A stretch of 64,000 nucleotides of DNA from the NCBI RefSeq assembly GCF_963678635.1, contig NC_087063.1, positions 11,444,368 through 11,508,367 on the forward strand. The letters run 5' to 3'. Below are positions 1 through 10,957 of this stretch, in pieces; position 1 is the first letter of the stretch; each line of letters starts with the position of its first letter. The translations under genes and the position numbers were made by a program. Under the pieces are notes generated by a model. The model made no database searches, was not told the DNA's origin, and worked only from the letters and a program-made list of their open reading frames with translations. Source of the DNA: Symsagittifera roscoffensis. Lineage: Eukaryota; Xenacoelomorpha; Acoela; Convolutidae.

Positions 1-2343
1 CACTAAGGAGGGTCAATAAGATGCTTAATATGCTCCGGAGGGTTACTTCGGAGGGTACCTCCAAAATTTTCAAATTTCTGAGCCTCACTCAGAAGGGTCT
101 TCAATTAACTTCAGGAAGCGTCGAAACAAGCTAAGTTCTCTACGATGGGCTGTTTTAACTTCTATGGGTGATCTCGTGGAATTTTTCCACTAAGGAGGGT
201 TGCTAAGGGGTTTAGCTGACTCCGGAGGGTTACTTCGGAGGGTTCCCCAAAAATCACGAAAAAGGTTATGTTACCGTTATAAAAACTCTAAAAGCGGTCC
301 ACCTGAGTTAAAACTAGGTTGATCGACACGGTCAACCTTCCCAAATGGATAAAAAGGTGTTTTGATAAAATTTTCTGAGCTCGGAGGGTTACCTGTAATT
401 TGGACCCTCCGAACCAACAAATTCTAAAAATTTCCTCTTTTCCGAAATTATCAACCCAAAAACGGTTGCGGTCCGAAAAAGTGGTCCAAAACGTCGACTT
501 ATGGTACCAAAATTACCCCGATCGGATGACTAGTCTTTGAGAAATTGCCAAAAACGTGTTTGTCCAAATGGCCTGTTTTTACCACCTAAATAGGTTCTGA
601 GAAACTTTTTCCGCAATTCCTATCGAAAGTGCCTACAAATAAGTGAAACGAGCGTAGTAGCCCTGTACGGCACTGGAACAGTGCAAAAAACCGGATCAAA
701 ATTGGTTTGGAGACAAAAATTTGGCCAATAACTATCAAATTTGGACCCTCCGGTTCCTTCCTTTTCCAATCCTTAAGTCGTTAGCTCTATCCAAGGAGCC
801 AATCGGAGGGTTACTCAAGAATTTCTCTAGTAACCGAGCACGTTATGCTAGCACGCTCCTAAGGCAAAAAAATTTATTGCTCTAACTCTACAAACTCAAA
901 AACTCGATCCCCAAAACAGATTGACAAAATTCAGAAAAATATCGAAATTTTGACCGAAAAATTTTGGTTTTTTCCAACTTCTACTGAGTCTTTTCTCACG
1001 CGGTTTCTTTAGTTAGGGGGATCGAACTACGTAGCTACTCCCTATATAAAAGCTTTTTGTTGTTCGGAAAAGCTCGGATATCCAAAAATTTGGGGGTCTA
1101 CAGTTTGATCGAAAATCGATGACTTTCGACAAAATTGGGTGTTTTTTGGGTCTAATTGAGGAGATAAGTAATATGTAATAAGGATAATAACCTATTAGTA
1201 GTCGTTAAGGAATAGTACTATACCCTCCTTTGCACCAAAATACCCGAATTAAGACCGTTAACTCGGAAATTTGTAATCGATGGAGGGTACAATCGGACCG
1301 CGCCAATCGTGCCCCCCACCACTTAAGTTTTAATGAAATAGTACCCGAAAGATACTAAAATTGCTTCAACGATACCCAACAGTCGTTGCGGATGTTGTCC
1401 CTGATGTCCCTGTTGAGTGTGGAACACGTTGATCAGCTTGCTACTCTACCCTCCGGTCACCGGCAAAATCACCATTAACGTGCTTAAACACTCAAATTAC
1501 ACTCGAGGGAGGGTATCCAACCCTTCACCAAAACACACAATCTTTCTATCAGAAACGATATCAATCAATCTGAAACAACAACAAATAGGAAGGTCAGATC
1601 ACATCTCGTCCGGAAATAACATATAAACTGTCACTTTATGTTTTTTACTGTTTTTGGTCTTTTTTGGATTTTTTACTGTTTTTTGTACTTTTTTGTTTTC
1701 AAATAAATTTATTTTTGGCTTTTTCTTGGTTATACACTATTTTTGTTTGGTTTTACGCTTTCTCTTTAATTGTTTTTGGTCCTGGGACCTCAGGACAAGC
1801 GGGCTCTAGATTTCCCACCTAACCCTCCGGCCCCCGGAATTTTCGGTGTTAACTAAGTTAAAAAGCTAAATAGCACTGGACGGAGGGTACGCACCTTCCC
1901 CCCAGTACAATAACGGTCATTAAGGCCTCTACCTCGGGCTTACGCCCGGAGCGGAGGGTTCGTCGCTGAAACGCTTGCTGATCATGATGGTCTTATGCCT
2001 TTGACAGGCCCACCCAGGAGCGCCATAAAAACGTCTATGTAACATTCGCTCAAATACTACACAGCGACGGAGCGTAGAAAAAGTACCTATTAACGACTGG
2101 CAGGCGTCAGTTACCTTAATTCTACTCGTTTTTCACCGTCTCGACCTTGCCAGTTGATTTTCTGGTCTGTCTAGGGCTAAGTAAAAGTTACCATTTTTAG
2201 GCCATCAGTCAAACGACTTTTGATCAGCTTTCGTTTACATGCGAACACAACCACATAGCTGAGTCTCGGATCCTCAGACTACGTGATTGTCATTAAAAAC
2301 ACGGCTCGAACAACCTATTTTAATATGTTTTTGTGTGACAGTT
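1..2343 (-). mobile_element. Partial minus-strand copy of the giant LTR retroelement
   Basis: This stretch is the reverse complement of the 5' part of the retroelement to its right: position x pairs with about 5266-x. Bases 2038-2343 match the last third of the LTR at about 98% by eye, and 1-2037 match the untranslated leader (3229-5268) at roughly 95%. It is therefore a second copy lying head to head with the first, cut at 2343 inside its LTR, with its interior running off the left edge. The arms differ enough from each other that a sequencing or assembly foldback is unlikely. No open reading frame here looks coding. The small ATG frame at 1417-1626 lies inside the mirrored leader and I do not call it. 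Confidence 0.8.
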
Positions 2344-3228
2344 TGTGCCATTCTGCCAGATGACACAGCACAACCTTCCGGCGACATAAAAAAGAGTGAC
2401 TAAAGGCCTTATGAACAAAAAAGTGTTGCGACGGAGGGTCAGAATGTTCTAGAATTTTTATTTTTAAAATTTCGATTGGAAGAAGAACATTTCTGAGAAA
2501 TAGAGAAAAGACGGCCATTTTGAATAAAAAGACGAAAATCAGAACCACGATAGAGATTGTGAAGAACAGTTGTATCAGAGACAGAAAAATCACGGAGCCT
2601 CTTATCGTGGTAATAACACACGATAAGAACCTTAGCGACGGATATTTGTGGAGAAGGAGGCTTCAGTGGGGGGAAGAGAAATACCACGGAACCCTCCCGG
2701 GACACGAAATATAGGAGATAAGAGTGTTATCTCAAGAAAATCACGGGAGCGGAGGCTTGGTCCCCCAGAGACTGTTATATGTGAAGGGACTGGGTAAACT
2801 AGCTTCAACAGTTGCTGTAATGTCCTAGATCTTAATTAACACCGATATTATTTCAATATTTCAGAGCATGAGTAGATAGAAAAAGGAAAGGGTCAATCCA
2901 TCTCCAATGGATTTAATATAAAACTGTCACACAAAAACATATAAAAATAGGTTGTTCGAGCCGTGTTTTTAATGACAATCACGTAGTCTGAGGATCCGAG
3001 ACTCAGCTATGTGGTTGTGTTCGCATGTAAACGAAAGCTGATCAAAAGTCGTTTGACTGATGGCCTAAAAATGGTAACTTTTTACTTTGCCCTAGACAGA
3101 CCAGAAAATCAACTGGCAAGGTCGAGACGGTGAAAAACGAGTAGAATTAAGGTAACTGACGCCTGCCAGTCGTTAATAGGTACTTTTTCTACGCTCCGTC
3201 GCTGTGTGATATTTGGGCGAATGTTACA
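2344..3228 (+). repeat. 5' LTR of the giant retroelement
   Basis: This 885-bp direct repeat of 25930-26814 has TG...CA termini. TATA-like stretches occur near 2917 and 2939, and an AATAAA is at 2522-2527, but the U3/R/U5 boundaries cannot be set from sequence alone. Small ORFs inside it (for example 2520-2714) also occur in the other LTR and show no coding features. The last 306 bp are mirrored in the left flank, so at first sight the LTR looks like a foldback element. Confidence 0.85.
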
Positions 3229-3240
3229 TAGACGTTTTTA

Positions 3241-3258
3241 TGGCGCTCCTGGGTGGGC
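3241..3258 (+). promoter_or_regulatory. Putative tRNA primer binding site
   Basis: TGGCGCTCCTGGGTGGGC starts 12 bases after the 5' LTR. It begins TGG, as expected for the complement of a tRNA 3' CCA end, and its complement ends GGAGCGCCA like an acceptor stem. It is conserved in the minus-strand copy (about 2009-2026). The tRNA species is not identified. Confidence 0.5.
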
Positions 3259-5600
3259 CTGTTAAAGGCATGAAAACATCATGATCAGCAAGCGTTTCAG
3301 CGACGAACCCTTCGCTCCGGGCGTATGCCCAAGTTAGAGGTCTTAATGACCTTTTTTGTACTAGGGGGAAGGTGCGTACCCTCCGTCTAGTACAATTTAG
3401 CTTTTTAACTCAGTTAACACCGAAAATTCCGGGGGCCGGAGGGTTAGGTGGGAAGTCATGAACCCGCTTGTCCCGAGGTCCCGGGACCAAAAACAATTAA
3501 AGAGAAAGCGTAAAACCAAACAAAAATAGTTTATAACCAAGAAAAAGCCAAAAATAAATTTATTTAAAAACAAAAAAAAGTACAAAAAACAGTAAAAAAA
3601 ATCCAAAAAAGACCAAAAACAGTAAAAAACATAAAGTGACAGTTTATATGTTATTTCCGGACGAGATGTGATCTGACCTTCCTATTTGTTGTTGTTTCAG
3701 ATTGATTTATATCGTTTCTGATAGAAAGATTGTGTGTTTTGGTGAAGGGTTGGGTACCCCCCTCGAGTGTAATTTGAGTGTTTAAGCACGTTAATGGTGA
3801 TTTCGCCGGTGACTGGAGGGTAGAGTGGCAGGCTGATCAACGTGTTTCACACTCAACAGGGACATCAAGGACAACATCCGCAACGACCGTTGGGTATCGT
3901 TGAAGCAATTTCAGTATCGTTCGGGTACTATTTCCTTAAAACTTAAGTGGTGGGGGGCACGATTGGCGCGGTCCGATTGTACCCTCCATCGATTACAAAT
4001 TTCCGAGTTAAGGGTCTTAATTCGGATATTTTGGTGCAAAGGAGGGTATAGTACTATTCATTAACGACTATTAATAGATTATTATCCTTATTATATATTA
4101 CTTATCTCCTAGTTAGACCCAAGAAACACCCATTTTTTGTCGAAAGTCATCAATTTTCGACCAAACTGTAGACCCCCAAATTTTCGGATAACCGAGCTTT
4201 TCCGATAGGCAAAAAGCTTTTATATAGAGAGTAGCTACGTAGTTCGATCCCTTTCACTAAAGAAATCGCGTGAGCAAAGACTCAGTAGAAGTTAGAAAAA
4301 CGAAAATTTTTCGATCAAAATTTTGATAATTTTTTGTATTTTGTCAATCTGTTTTGGGGATCGAGTTTTTGAGTTTTTAGAGTTAGAGCAATAAAATTTT
4401 TTGCGTTAGGAGCGTGCTAGCATAACGTGCTAGGTTACTAGAGAAATTTTTGGGTAACCCTCCGAGTAGCTCCGTGGATAGAGCTAACGACTTAAGGTTT
4501 GGAAAAGGAAGGAATCGGAGGGTCCAAATTTGATAGTTTTTGGCCAAATTTTCGTTTCTAAACCAATTTTGGTCCGGTTTTTTGCATTATTCCAGTGCCG
4601 TACAGGGCTGCTACGCTCATTTCAAGTATTTTTAGGCACTTTTGACCGGAATTGCGGAAAAAGTCTTTCAGAACCTATATAGGTGGTGAAAAAAGGCCAT
4701 TTTGACGAACGTGTTTTTGGCGATTTCTCAAAGACTAGTTATCCGATCGGGATAATTTTGGTACCATAAGTCGACGTTTTTAACCACTTTTCCGAATCGC
4801 AACCGTTTTTGGGTTAATTATTTCGGGAAAGAAAAATTTTTTTAGAATTTGTTGGTTCGGAGGGTCCAAATCACGGGCAACCCTCCGAGCGGCAGAAAAT
4901 TTTATCAAAACATCTTTTTATTCAACTGGGAAGGTTGATCGTGTCAGCCAACCTAGTTTTAAGTCAGTTAGACCGCTTTCAGAGGCTTTACTGCGGTGAT
5001 ATAACCCTTTTTCTTGATTTTGAAGGAACCCTCCGAAGTGACCCTCCGGAGTCAGCTAAACCCTTTAGCAACCCTCCTTAGTGGAAAATTTCCACGTGAT
5101 CACCCTAAGAAGTTGAAACAGCTCCCCTTAGAGCTCCTAGCTTGTTTTGACGCTTTTTGCAGCTAGTGGGAGAACCTTCTAAGCGAGATCAAAAAATTTG
5201 AAAATTTTGGAGGTACCCTCCAAAGTAACCCTCCGGAGCGTATTAAGCATCTTATTGACCCTCCTTAGTAAATTTAGGGGGACCCTCCGAAGTAACTTGG
5301 GTGATCAAGGTACCCTCCGAAGTAACTGGGGTGATTGAGGTACCCTCCGAGGTAACCCTCCGGAGTGTCTTAAACCTTCTAGCGATCTTCCTTGTAAGAG
5401 ACTTGAGTAAACCTTCTGTGGCAATTTGGGAAACGGAAAATATCCATTTAATTAGGATCATATTAGGATATTAGGCGTGCTTATCAGGATCATAAGGACC
5501 CATTTTGACCCGGAAATTCGTGATCAACTTTGGATTCTATATTGGGTGTATTAGAAGTACCCGAACCAAATTGTTTTTGATTGTGATTTTGGTTGTGTGG

Positions 5601-5886
5601 TTGCCTTGAGCTACTTAATAAGAGAGTTCGGGCAATCCGGGAACAAATAAAGCAAGACCTCGGTGGGTGTATTAGGCAAATACACACCCACTTGAGAAGA
5701 AAAATTGTTCTCTACTCTCGTGCACTTGGAGCAGTCCGAGTGTGGGAGAGCTTTTTCATAGACTTTACGAATTTTCGATCAGAGGTTGCCTTGAGCTACT
5801 TAGTGGGACAGCTCGGGCAATCGCAGGACACCCAAAAGAAGACCTTGGTGGGTGTATTAGGCAGATACACACCCACTTGAGAAGAC
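5601..5886 (+). repeat. Tandem duplication with a repeated stem-loop in the leader
   Basis: A unit of about 100 bp at 5601-5700 recurs at 5786-5886 with point differences. Each copy contains a strong hairpin, GTGGGTGTATT then AATACACACCCAC, around the loop AGGC (5663-5691 and 5847-5875), with a small bulge. A repeated hairpin upstream of gag resembles retroelement RNA dimerisation or packaging structures, but no function is shown here. Confidence 0.55.
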
Positions 5887-6362
5887 TGTGTCCTGGGCTT
5901 CGTTCTTTCGGATCGTTCCGATTGGGGGAAGTCTTTTTCTTTAAGACTAAGTTTTATTTATCTATTTCTGAATCATCACTGCTTTTTATTAAAGATTGTT
6001 TAATTTTAACAAAGCAGTGACTTGATAAATTGTGTGGCGATAAATTGATACTGACAAAAGGTCGCTGTCACCTGTAGGATATTCTTATCTGATTATCGAT
6101 TGTGTTTTGTGTGTCGATTATATCTTGTGGAAACTTAGTGATACTGTTATACTATACATCCGGGTTGAGTTAGCATTATATCAATACTGGGTAGACCCTG
6201 TGTGTAACTTTAGCTGAGTCACTAAATTAGTCGTGAGAGATCTAAGAGAGATTTTGATACTGACGGAATCGAGTAGGCAGCGTTAAGCGATTTAACTAAA
6301 TCTTGTTTGTGGCACGTTTGCATTGCCATCAAATTACGAATACTTTCATTTTGTTAAAAACT

Positions 6363-7484
6363 ATGCAGCGCAGGGACTCACTAGGATCGAGTACTAAAAT
6401 TCCCAGGCTAAGCAAGGGAAGCACGCGGAAGTTTAGAACTAGGCGTAGCCAAACCTCGTTTAGCAGCGCTTCCGACGCGTTTGCTGAAGACGAATCGACT
6501 AAAGGTCAACCTGAGCTTTCAGTGAGCGAAATGAAACTAAGGAGCGAGAAAAACCTCGATGGCAATCAAAGGCGGAGCGCCGAGGCCGAGCCTGCGAGCG
6601 AAACGCTGGTGGATCCCTTTGACGAAGGGGAGCGAACGCTCATTCGACCCGACTTTGAGCCAGACGAGGTCCTCGAACGAGAGGAAGTCGAGAGGACAGA
6701 GGAGACCTCGGAGCGTCCCGAGGTCGAACCTCGGGAGGAAGTGTTGTACAGGGGAATGTCCAAATCAGACACTAAGAGCTATAAATGGAGAAAGGAGCAT
6801 TCACATCCGACAAGTGCACACTCATCTTTGGCCAAACAGAGCAACAACGCGATGATGTCGAGTATGAGTCCGGGTGAAGAGCAGACGTTCTCGAAGGCAA
6901 AGAAAAATTGGAAGTCTTTGTACGAGGAGCGCGTGACGTCGCTACAAGCCGGAGGTCTATCCTCTAGTTACGACCAACCGGAAATAACCCATCCGGATGT
7001 GAACTTCACGCCGTGCCCAAGGAACGACATGAGCAGGGAGGCGTCTTCTGCCTCGCCGACCAGGCCTATGTCAGATGGGATAACGATGGGAGCATCATCA
7101 ACGTTTGACAGACTAATGACGTCAATGCACAAGCAAAAGGGCGGTGCGTCATCGAGTACTAGGCTACAGCCGCAGCTGACCTCGTCTTCTCTGGGGCTAA
7201 CCCCGCCACTGGGGGCAGCTGGTGACATAAGTGATATGTTCGCTGGTGTGATGAATGGCCTGGATGAATTGAGGCGGGACATGACTAAGAAGATAGATCA
7301 AGTTGACGAGAGAGCTCACCATGGTCGAGAGAGTTTGAAAGATGAGCTAACGCACGTGAAGTCGCAGGCGAGGTTTGATCAGGCTCAATTGATTCGTAAC
7401 ACCGATCAATGCCTGGCTGAAAGCTTGGCACAGGCAAATAAAGAGTCAGAGGAAAGAGAGGCAAGGATGACAAGCGATTACTGA
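6363..7484 (+). CDS. Gag N-terminal region (ORF 1)
   Basis: This is a 373-codon frame starting at the first ATG after the leader (an open stretch before it has only a TTG). The product is rich in Ser, Arg and Glu, has low-complexity charged segments, and ends in a predicted coiled coil (about residues 315-370, rich in Lys, Glu, Gln and Ala heptads). No catalytic motif is present. It ends at TGA 7482. The next frame (7514 on) is already open from 7442, and its upstream part also reads as coiled coil, so the two frames probably form one Gag interrupted by a -1 frame change between 7442 and 7481. No classical slippery heptamer is visible there, so an indel is as likely as programmed frameshifting. 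Confidence 0.65.
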   Translation: MQRRDSLGSSTKIPRLSKGSTRKFRTRRSQTSFSSASDAFAEDESTKGQPELSVSEMKLRSEKNLDGNQRRSAEAEPASETLVDPFDEGERTLIRPDFEPDEVLEREEVERTEETSERPEVEPREEVLYRGMSKSDTKSYKWRKEHSHPTSAHSSLAKQSNNAMMSSMSPGEEQTFSKAKKNWKSLYEERVTSLQAGGLSSSYDQPEITHPDVNFTPCPRNDMSREASSASPTRPMSDGITMGASSTFDRLMTSMHKQKGGASSSTRLQPQLTSSSLGLTPPLGAAGDISDMFAGVMNGLDELRRDMTKKIDQVDERAHHGRESLKDELTHVKSQARFDQAQLIRNTDQCLAESLAQANKESEEREARMTSDY

Positions 7485-7513
7485 ATGATCATGATAACAC
7501 CTACGCCCAAACG

Positions 7514-10500
7514 ATGACTAGCCTGGAAAAGAGGTTGGACGCCAAATCTGACTTGATGATGCGGAAGCTTGACGCGATCCTGAATGGGAGTAGTTGGCAG
7601 GAGCATTCCAACTCAAGGGAGCGCTCACGCCACGCGAATGCTGGAGATGGTACGGGCAGCAGTGCCAGAGCCCAGCAAGGCTCGAGAACGAACTACGAAC
7701 ATAGAAACAAGGAGTGGCCAAGGGCAGCCCCGCAGAGGCCTGGCTGGACGAATCCAGTCCCGCCGGAGGCAGATGCCACCCCGGAGACAAGATTGCCAAC
7801 CGTGCCACAAGTCAGTTCAGTACCAGATCTGACTACAGTCTCACAAGACACAACGATGTATGCCTCGATGTTTGAGCCTCTGAACAGATCTCTTGAAACA
7901 TTCATCACCAAGCTCTCGAAGTCAACCGAGAGAGGAGAGAGGTCAAGAAGAACTCTGAAAAAGCCGAAGTCATGTAAAGACGAGTCAGACGGCTGCATTG
8001 ATACTTGGATAGAGGTAATGAAGTTACACTTTGAGGAAGAGAATCTCTCCAAGAAACAAGAGTGCAGCGCGCTGACGAGCAACCTGGAGGGTACTGCGTT
8101 AAATTGTGTAATGGCGAAAAGAGCCAATGAGAGAGACAGCGCTCGCAAGATATTCGACATCCTGCTGAATCGTTTCGGCTCTGGAGTACAAGGGCACCAG
8201 GCCATGGTGAAGTTTGAGAAGAGGCGACAGAGAGATGAAGAATCAATAGATAAATTCTTGGACGACCTTGAATTGCTCAGGAGGAGGAGCAACCCGGATG
8301 AGAGAATATCCGATCGAAACTTGGCGATCGCTTCGAAGTTCATGGATGGAGTAAGGAGTGAGGAGTTGAAGACGATGTTGGCCACTCACTTCACCCTGTC
8401 GCTTGACCAGGTACCCACGCCCGACGACTTGCGTATGAAGTCACGCGAGTATTTACTCATAAAACCGAGGGCGCAAAACCGTTACAGCAATTATGGCAAC
8501 TATAGCGGGACAAACACTGGTGCGAATTCCAGTTGGTACAAACCTCGCGATGACATGGACAAGAGGAGGTCGTGTGCGAATTGTGGTTCGATGGACCATC
8601 ACGTTTCTGCGTGTTCTGCATACAAACAGAACATGAAGGCCATAGGCCACTTTCTCGAGGACGCTGACGCGACCGACGAGGATCATGAAGAGTACGTGAG
8701 AGGGCTCATCATGAAATATGGTCCGAGGTGTTTCTTCTGTAATTTGGAGGGACACTTCAAGTCGGATTGTACTCAATTTTGGGACGCAGTAGCGGACGCG
8801 AAACATCCCCGCCACGAAGAGGCGCTTTCGGGTGTCAAGGCCAGTCGAGCACGTCTGATGAACGAGGCTGAATCTCGGAAAAAGGAGACGACACCGAGCA
8901 CTTTCATGACCAAAAAGGTTAAGACATGGCCTGATGAGGTGGTAGCCTCGAACCTCGAAACAGAGTCGTCTAGCCCACTCAAGGTGGATTACGGCCTGGC
9001 GGCAAGGACAGCTCTGCAGAATGTCAAACAGGACCTAGCCACGAAAGAAGTGGAGCAATGGGTAAGATCGGAGCTGGAGAGCACAGATCTTCGGGAAAGT
9101 CTTAATGTCCTGGGTAAAACGACAAAAGCAGAAGATAAAGAGGAACCCAAGAAACAGGGACTAAAACTGAACGTTATATCTGGCAAGATTTTCGGCATGA
9201 CGAAGGCGGGGACCAAAATAATGTCCGTCATCTCAGTTGCAGGGCACCAGGTGGTCAAGAACTTGAGTGAGCCATCCGAGATTACACTAGTCCACCTGGA
9301 CATCTATGCCGACTACCTGAAGGAGAAGGATCCCAAACTGGACTCCAGGGCAGTGCGAGCGCTGCTCACAACGGGAGGTCCGAGGCTGATGAAAGTGGAT
9401 GGACATTATATCGATGTCCATGGCCCTTACCCGATTCTGATGAATGTGGATGGCATCAATATCTACACGAAAGCTCACATAACTGATGCGAACGATCAGG
9501 TTGGCCGGATATACATTGGTCAAGAGGAGCTGAAGGTCAGACGAATCGGACACAACGCGATGCTCGAACAAGATGCTGTGCATATTGGTTGCGAGGCAGA
9601 TCTGGCCGCACACGTTCTGGACGTGCAAGGCAGACAACTTTCAGTAAAGGGACTGCTAGACACGGGAGCAGTGGTTAGTGTCATGCCAGTCAAAACTTGG
9701 ACCGACATGGGTTTTGATAGGTCGGATCTCATACCGACAAACATCAGGTTGGCAGCTGCCAATCAGGGAGCGATCTATGTCGCCGGACGAAGCCCGATCA
9801 TCTCACTGCAGCTCGGAGGGAGACATCTTTGGATGAGCTTCCTAGTAGTAGAGAATTTGGATGAATCCGACCAGTTCATCCTAGGAAGGGATTTCGTTCG
9901 CAACTTTGACGTCACGATTGATCTCAATGACGGATTGATTAGGATCAAGGATCCTGAAAGAAAGTATGAGAAAAGACCCCTTAATAAGATCTTAATTAAT
10001 CAGGCCAAGGTGCCGATTTTTCTGGATCGAAAAGTTAGATTAAAACCGAACCAAGCCGTAGTAGCGACGTTTAGGATGAGGAACTTGAATGAACTCAGCA
10101 ATGACAGACAGGTGTGTCTGGTACCAAATCCAAACAGTAAAAGCTCGGCTATTTTAGGAAGAAGCTTCTCACTCACTCAGAGCGGACTGTGTGTGAGTGT
10201 GTTATTGAACACAGAAGCAACAACAGTGACAATACAGAGGGGAAAGAAACTTGGCTACGCTTTGCCTCTGAACACAGACTTTCTGAGTGTGGAGAACTTG
10301 AAGAAGTTTGATGTAACTAAATGTCCATTACATGCGAACCAAGAATGTATAATGAAAAGAGTAATTGAATTGAAATCTTCTAGGAAATTGTTTTCAATGA
10401 AGTCGGAAACAGATGATGGGCTGTCTAGTTGTTCCAACTTTCCTGAGAGGCCGACGGAAGCAGAGTTAGCAGCGAATAGGCCTGTCCTACCTGAGATAGA

Positions 10501-10957
10501 ACATCTGAAGGGTAAAATATCTGACAAGGAACTAGATTCGCTCAGGGCGGTGCTAGATTGGAACGCAGACGTTTTTTCGAAACATAAGGCCGACATAGGT
10601 TGTTGCAATTTTGTAGAGCACGAGATTGAGATAGAAGAGGGCTCGGTACCTCATAGGGAAGGGGCGAGAAGAATGACCCCAAACAAGTCAGAAGCGTGTA
10701 GGAAGGAAATCGAGATGTTAATGGAGTACGACATGATCGAGCCGTCGAAGTCCCCATGGGCTTGTGGTGTGGTCATGGCGAAAAAGAAAGGGGGACAACT
10801 CAGATTTTGTTGTGATTTCCGTTATCTGAACGCAGTGACTATAAAGGACGCATACCCGATTCCCCGCATCGATGAGAGCCTATCCAAGCTGGGAGACGCT
10901 AAGTTCTTCACGACGTTGGATTTGGGCTCAGCATTCTGGCAAGTGCCACTCAGATAG
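7514..10957 (+). CDS. Gag-protease-RT N-terminal part (ORF 2)
   Basis: This is an 1147-codon frame. Residues about 150-310 resemble a Ty3/Gypsy retrotransposon gag (capsid) domain. Two zinc knuckles of CX2CX4HX4C form follow, starting at residues 354 (CANCGSMDHHVSAC) and 406 (CFFCNLEGHFKSDC). A retropepsin-like aspartic protease has its active-site DTGA at residue 716 and a later ILGRDF motif. The reverse transcriptase begins near residue 1040, with the CCDFRYLN and TTLDLGSAFWQ motifs. The frame ends at UAG 10955-10957 inside the RT finger/palm region, and the same frame continues immediately with RT sequence. The stop is followed by CAA, but the full CARYYA readthrough context is absent. I read it as a recent nonsense change in an otherwise young element. 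Confidence 0.85.
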   Translation: MTSLEKRLDAKSDLMMRKLDAILNGSSWQEHSNSRERSRHANAGDGTGSSARAQQGSRTNYEHRNKEWPRAAPQRPGWTNPVPPEADATPETRLPTVPQVSSVPDLTTVSQDTTMYASMFEPLNRSLETFITKLSKSTERGERSRRTLKKPKSCKDESDGCIDTWIEVMKLHFEEENLSKKQECSALTSNLEGTALNCVMAKRANERDSARKIFDILLNRFGSGVQGHQAMVKFEKRRQRDEESIDKFLDDLELLRRRSNPDERISDRNLAIASKFMDGVRSEELKTMLATHFTLSLDQVPTPDDLRMKSREYLLIKPRAQNRYSNYGNYSGTNTGANSSWYKPRDDMDKRRSCANCGSMDHHVSACSAYKQNMKAIGHFLEDADATDEDHEEYVRGLIMKYGPRCFFCNLEGHFKSDCTQFWDAVADAKHPRHEEALSGVKASRARLMNEAESRKKETTPSTFMTKKVKTWPDEVVASNLETESSSPLKVDYGLAARTALQNVKQDLATKEVEQWVRSELESTDLRESLNVLGKTTKAEDKEEPKKQGLKLNVISGKIFGMTKAGTKIMSVISVAGHQVVKNLSEPSEITLVHLDIYADYLKEKDPKLDSRAVRALLTTGGPRLMKVDGHYIDVHGPYPILMNVDGINIYTKAHITDANDQVGRIYIGQEELKVRRIGHNAMLEQDAVHIGCEADLAAHVLDVQGRQLSVKGLLDTGAVVSVMPVKTWTDMGFDRSDLIPTNIRLAAANQGAIYVAGRSPIISLQLGGRHLWMSFLVVENLDESDQFILGRDFVRNFDVTIDLNDGLIRIKDPERKYEKRPLNKILINQAKVPIFLDRKVRLKPNQAVVATFRMRNLNELSNDRQVCLVPNPNSKSSAILGRSFSLTQSGLCVSVLLNTEATTVTIQRGKKLGYALPLNTDFLSVENLKKFDVTKCPLHANQECIMKRVIELKSSRKLFSMKSETDDGLSSCSNFPERPTEAELAANRPVLPEIEHLKGKISDKELDSLRAVLDWNADVFSKHKADIGCCNFVEHEIEIEEGSVPHREGARRMTPNKSEACRKEIEMLMEYDMIEPSKSPWACGVVMAKKKGGQLRFCCDFRYLNAVTIKDAYPIPRIDESLSKLGDAKFFTTLDLGSAFWQVPLR

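Larger units (their letters stand above)
3229..6362 (+). other. Untranslated leader of the giant retroelement
   Basis: About 3.1 kb separates the LTR from the first gag ATG, with no plausible ORF. It is studded with the 8-mer ACCCTCCG or its reverse complement CGGAGGGT and one-base variants. I count about 19 sites between 3377 and 5362, dense around 5029-5360 where units of about 30 bases carrying it occur in tandem. The 3' part carries a duplicated hairpin (see 5601-5886). A packaging or dimerisation role is possible but only inferred. Confidence 0.6.

Noticed and set aside
2315-2714. ORFs of 64-92 codons in the LTR, also at 25817-26300
   Set aside because: They overlap one another on both strands, are present only because the LTR is repeated, and have no domain or coding features.
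2038-3228. A 1.2-kb MITE/foldback element with 306-bp terminal inverted repeats
   Set aside because: 2344-3228 is repeated at 25930-26814 as an equal-length direct repeat with TG...CA ends flanking a complete retroelement interior. The inverted arm at 2038-2343 continues into the mirrored leader, so LTR plus neighbouring copy explains it better.
1-5268. Palindrome as an assembly or sequencing foldback artefact
   Set aside because: The arms differ by a few percent with many substitutions and small indels, and the left arm lacks part of the LTR, which a foldback read would not produce.
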